A DNA stretch of 64,000 nt from assembly GCA_030272585.1 (NCBI GenBank), contig BSYQ01000009.1:992001-1056000 (forward strand), written 5' to 3'. Below are positions 60,760 through 64,000 of the stretch, piece after piece. The DNA is from Bryopsis sp. KO-2023. Taxonomy: Eukaryota; Chlorophyta; Ulvophyceae; Bryopsidales; Bryopsidaceae. Position 1 is the stretch's first letter; every line of letters begins with the position of its first letter. A program made the position numbers and the translations under genes. The notes under the pieces were generated by a model. The model saw nothing but the letters and a program-made list of their open reading frames with translations. It had not been told where the DNA came from and did not search any database.

Positions 60760-61397
60760 CGAACGAGCGTCGCTACGAGAAAACAGCCAGCTGTGAATGC
60801 AAGCCGCGCGCCTTCTGTCCGTCTTGCCTCACAGGCTCGAATAAAAAAACCGAAGTCGTTGGAAGTGGTGAATAGAGATGCCGCTTCACGGCATATCACT
60901 CGGCAGCCGGAGTCGAAGGCAGGCGCGCGAAAAAGAATAAACCTTCCGCTTCGAAAAGAAAACCGACACAGGCTAGCGAATCATTGGAAAGGAAGTGGAC
61001 CAAAAAAAGAACAGAAATTGGTTGCTGTTGCGTACGTCAGATGTACGCCATGACAAAATCGTTTCGTTGGGTCCGTGATTCGTGTGATAAAGGCCCGCGA
61101 ACGTGTATCGAAAAAGTCGCAACGCAGGCCGCCCTGGGACCGATCTTTTTTGCCGCGGACCTCCATGTCTTACTGGAAGCACACCACTCACCTGCTGCAC
61201 AGGCTGCACTCAAGAAGCAAAGCCAGTGCAAGGAAAAAACAGACGTATGCCCAACCGGAACATTGCTTCTTTTTTGTAGCTACTATTTCTATCATAAAAA
61301 ACAAACAAACAAACAAGTTAAAACAAGAAACGATAAAACGAAGGAGCGCCGAAGGAAGGAGGAAAAAAAAGAAAACGGCGCCTGGTGGTGACTAGTT
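60760..61397. promoter_or_regulatory. Divergent intergenic region, PTST-like / PATROL1-like genes
   Basis: 638 bp between two divergent start codons, relatively GC-rich and free of long homopolymers except near 61300-61375. It must contain both promoters. No specific element was recognised. Confidence 0.4.
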
Positions 61398-63812
61398 ATG
61401 CCGCGGTCCGGCAGGGATGCAGGGGACTTGATTTCCGACAGGAGGCAATTGATAGGATTCATCCTTGAGGCAAGTCGGGGTGGGGGGGAATGCATTTCCG
61501 GAAAGAAGTTTTTATGCGAAAAGAAAAGAAAACTCGGGACGACGACTTTGGGACCAACCGTCTTGGCATTTCCGGCTGAGGTGTGTGCACTTTTTCTCGG
61601 AGTCTGTGCCAGCGGCCGAACGCATTGTTTTTCGGCTCGACGAGGTGTTCCCAGAGGAGTTTAACCGCGGTAGCCATCGTCGACAGTGTCGGGAGTGTCC
61701 AAATCATCTGAAACGTTTTCGTTTCTTTTGCAGACTTATCGTCGTCAGGGTGGACGCACCGTCCTACCCGTGGGGGTAGCTTGCGATGAGGACTGGCTGG
61801 TGGACCAGCTGGACGTGGAGCGATTCCTGAAGGCTCTCAAAGGTTGGGGGTGGTTTGGGATTGGGGGGTCCAGTGTGGCTATAATTGGGGTGAGGCTGAG
61901 GGAGGGGGGGTGGGACTCTTGATTTGTCGGGGTGTGGAAAGCCCATATGTTGAAGAAGGTTTGATGGGGTTAATCGAAACATTCTGCAGGGGGGGGGGGG
62001 GCTCCAATCGATGCGAGGAGAGAAATTAATTTATTGATTCTGGAAATGAGAATTAACTGACCTGGGGGGTTGGTTGCAGGGAGGCGAGTGGAGCTCGTCG
62101 ACTTGACGGTGCCATCGGGAAAAGTCTCCCCTTCCGATAATCGAGGAGACTCAGATGCCACAGAATCGCTGCCCTCACACCACCACACCAAATCCTTGGA
62201 CAGTGCGTGGGAATATGGAGCCTCTCCGGAGCCCCATTCCCCAAAACTCAATCTTCCCGAGTTGAAAATAGATTTTGCGGAATACGAGCTCCAAGAAATC
62301 GCTTTCACTCTGTTCGCCCTGTGCTGTGCCAAACCAAAGGATGCTGACCTGGTGGCCTCCATGCGAAGGCAATTGGAATTGAGCACAGGCAGAGCGGAGG
62401 ACATATCCCGAATGATCAAACCTTTGAAGAATAGCTTGGGCCCGTTTGCACCCCAAACTCCACCAGGGACCCCCACCAAAAAGGCACCAGAGAAAGCACT
62501 GGTCGACACATCCCCATCACAAGATGGACCCTCCACCCCCGCTCAGCAAGGGTCGGAGCCTGCATCTCCAGTCGTCGATTCTGGGGCATCCTCACCCAAC
62601 AACGAGCCTGCCGATGTGGAAACTCTGGGCAGCTTGCCTGGGGCCAATCTTGAATTGATCCTTCAGCTGCTGAAACAAGTCAGACCCAAAGACTTCCGGA
62701 AATTCAAAGACTTTGTGAGGTGGAGGTGTGCGTTGGCAGACATTCTGGTCCAGAATTTGAAATATGCTGCCGTGACTGGATGGAAGGGGGAAGTGGAGGC
62801 CGCAAGTGCAAAATCACTGGTGGCTAGACTCTCCGGAGCGGTAAGGAGGTTATCTGTGGCCGATCCCGAAGATTTCGATGAAAAGGAATACGGTGATGCT
62901 GCTGAAGCTCTGGGGCTGGCAGCTGAAGACCTGGCCAAGTTGACGGTGGGAGGATGGCAGTTTTCTTGGGGAATGAGGGTCAAATTGTGGGAAGCCTTGT
63001 TGATGACCATTTTTGATGATCCGGAGGATGGCATGTACATCAGTGCCAAAGACAAGATTCTGAAGAGGCTGCAGTCTTATTTGGGGCCGAAATTGGAAAT
63101 CACGCCATTGTTGCACAAAGCATGTCTGGCGTGGGTTCATTTCGAGCAGTTCACCAAGACGCTGGAACCAGAAATGATGGTCAAAACGCAAGCTCTTCTG
63201 GAGGAGCTGAACGATTCTGAGCAGGAGGAAGGTAATCAGCAAGTTGCCTATTTCTCGTCCCTCTCCTTGTGGATCTCAAAATATTCTGATTCGAAAAAGA
63301 GCCATGTGATTTTTTAATTGAAGAATGTCTTGGCCTGGATTGCATGTATTGTCATGAACTCGATCGTGGCCCGTTTAGGTTCAATTCAGTCGAGCAATTT
63401 CGGCCTTAATTTTTTTTCAGGTGGGAATGAGCTGGACTTGGTCTATGTGCAAGAAGTCAGACGTGCTGTGGTGGACTGGGTGGAAAGGACACTGATGGAT
63501 TACCATACATCATTGCCGGAGGCAGAAAATATGGAGGGGTTGTTAGGGCTTCTCGTTGCCCCCGCATCCACGAAAGAAAGCAAAGAGCACTTGATCAGGG
63601 AGTGCGTTTCATCGTCCTGTTCGAAAGCTTCCCAGAGGGCCGTTGAACTGTTGAAAGATTCGGAAAATCCTATGGTGATGCTCAAGGAGCTGTCGGGAGC
63701 TGTAGGGGAGCTGTTCGAAACGGAGCTCCTGAAGTACACCGGCCACCTTGCTCCGTTTTGCCCAACTGCAGCCAGCGTGGCTGCCGCTCAGTTCCACGAA
63801 TCCTTTGGCCAG
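61398..63812 (+). CDS. PATROL1-like (DUF810/MUN-domain) protein, 5' part
   Basis: Modelled as join(61398..61580,61734..61842,62080..63231,63421..63812), 612 codons, continuing past the right edge. The start MPRSGRDAGDLISDRRQLIG and the segment DEDWLVDQLDVERFLKALK match the variable N-terminus of plant DUF810 proteins. Then comes the conserved region ELQEIAFTLFALCCAKPKD, a Pro/Ser-rich linker (PQTPPGTPTKKAPEK), and the MUN-related helices LELILQLLKQVRPKDFRKFK, FVRWRCALADILVQNLKYA and later LLHKACLAWVHFEQFTKT. Arabidopsis PATROL1 is a Munc13-related tether that delivers plasma-membrane H+-ATPase to guard-cell membranes. The same vesicle-tethering role is inferred here, not shown. The donor at 63813 is the last one seen; the MUN core lies outside the window. 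Confidence 0.72.
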
Positions 63813-64000
63813 GTTAGTTGGGTTTGGGTCCATCGATCTGCGTGAGTGCATCCTTCACAGGGGTACGGGGGAAAGACTGCTTTGGTGGGAGAACAGGTTT
63901 GTTGGAGAGAACATTGTGAATAGCTAGACTTTTACATACGGTGGTCCAGGGGGTCAACTGGTAGAGATTCCTGGTGTCCAAAATCCACTTTGAGTCGACC
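63813..64000 (+). other. Intron at the right edge
   Basis: Begins with GTTAGT after the last readable exon of the PATROL1-like gene. An AG at 63860 could open another exon, but the following frame stops after about 20 codons and does not match the family. I treat the rest as intron. Confidence 0.4.

Overview
This is nuclear DNA from a eukaryote. Genes are split by GT-AG introns, mostly 100-600 bp, spacing is loose, and there is no operon structure. The gene content points to the green lineage, most likely a streptophyte (charophyte-grade) alga or an early land plant. The evidence is a PLTSLRE-type cyclin-dependent kinase (CDKG), a PTST-like starch-granule targeting protein with a CBM48 domain, a PATROL1/DUF810-like protein, a SET1/ATXR7-like H3K4 methyltransferase, a GATA factor and a relic of an oxidosqualene cyclase (cycloartenol synthase family) gene. 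The species cannot be fixed from the sequence alone. All exon models were made by hand from splice signals, phase and family motifs.

Layout: 1-614 (-) nucleotide-sugar transporter, cut by the window edge; 1031-3114 (+) SpoU/TrmH RNA 2'-O-methyltransferase; 5380-9301 (-) nucleoporin Nup98; 10497-12380 (+) 6-phosphogluconate dehydrogenase; 13481-15749 (+) F-box protein; 17130-18294 (+) leucine-carboxyl-methyltransferase-fold enzyme; 19630-20647 (+) secreted Ala/Pro/Lys-rich protein; 21904-24175 (+) unrecognised acidic coiled-coil protein; 24176-28281 gene-poor, homopolymer-rich stretch; 28282-32318 (+) CDKG kinase; 33319-39349 (+) large SET-domain protein; 41378-43825 (-) GATA zinc-finger protein; 46267-49399 (-) sedoheptulose/fructose-bisphosphatase-like enzyme; 49519-49738 (-) orphan cyclase exon; 50765-51202 (+) small membrane-anchored hypothetical; 53146-54182 (+) cold-shock-domain protein; 54183-57994 gene-poor with possible LINE debris; 57995-60759 (-) PTST-like protein; 61398 to beyond the right edge (+) PATROL1-like protein.

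The genes do not form a single pathway. They are a mixed housekeeping set: carbon metabolism (6PGDH, bisphosphatase, PTST), nuclear function (Nup98, CDKG, SET1, GATA, cold-shock protein) and membrane traffic or wall functions (transporter, PATROL1-like, AP-rich secreted protein). No prokaryotic-style system, CRISPR array or intact transposon was found. The most interesting signals are the orphan cyclase exon, a Nup98 that stops just before the autoproteolysis site, a strand-polarised pattern of G-runs that follows gene orientation, an intron in the kinase P-loop that could be retained without breaking the frame, and several clean hairpins and palindromes.
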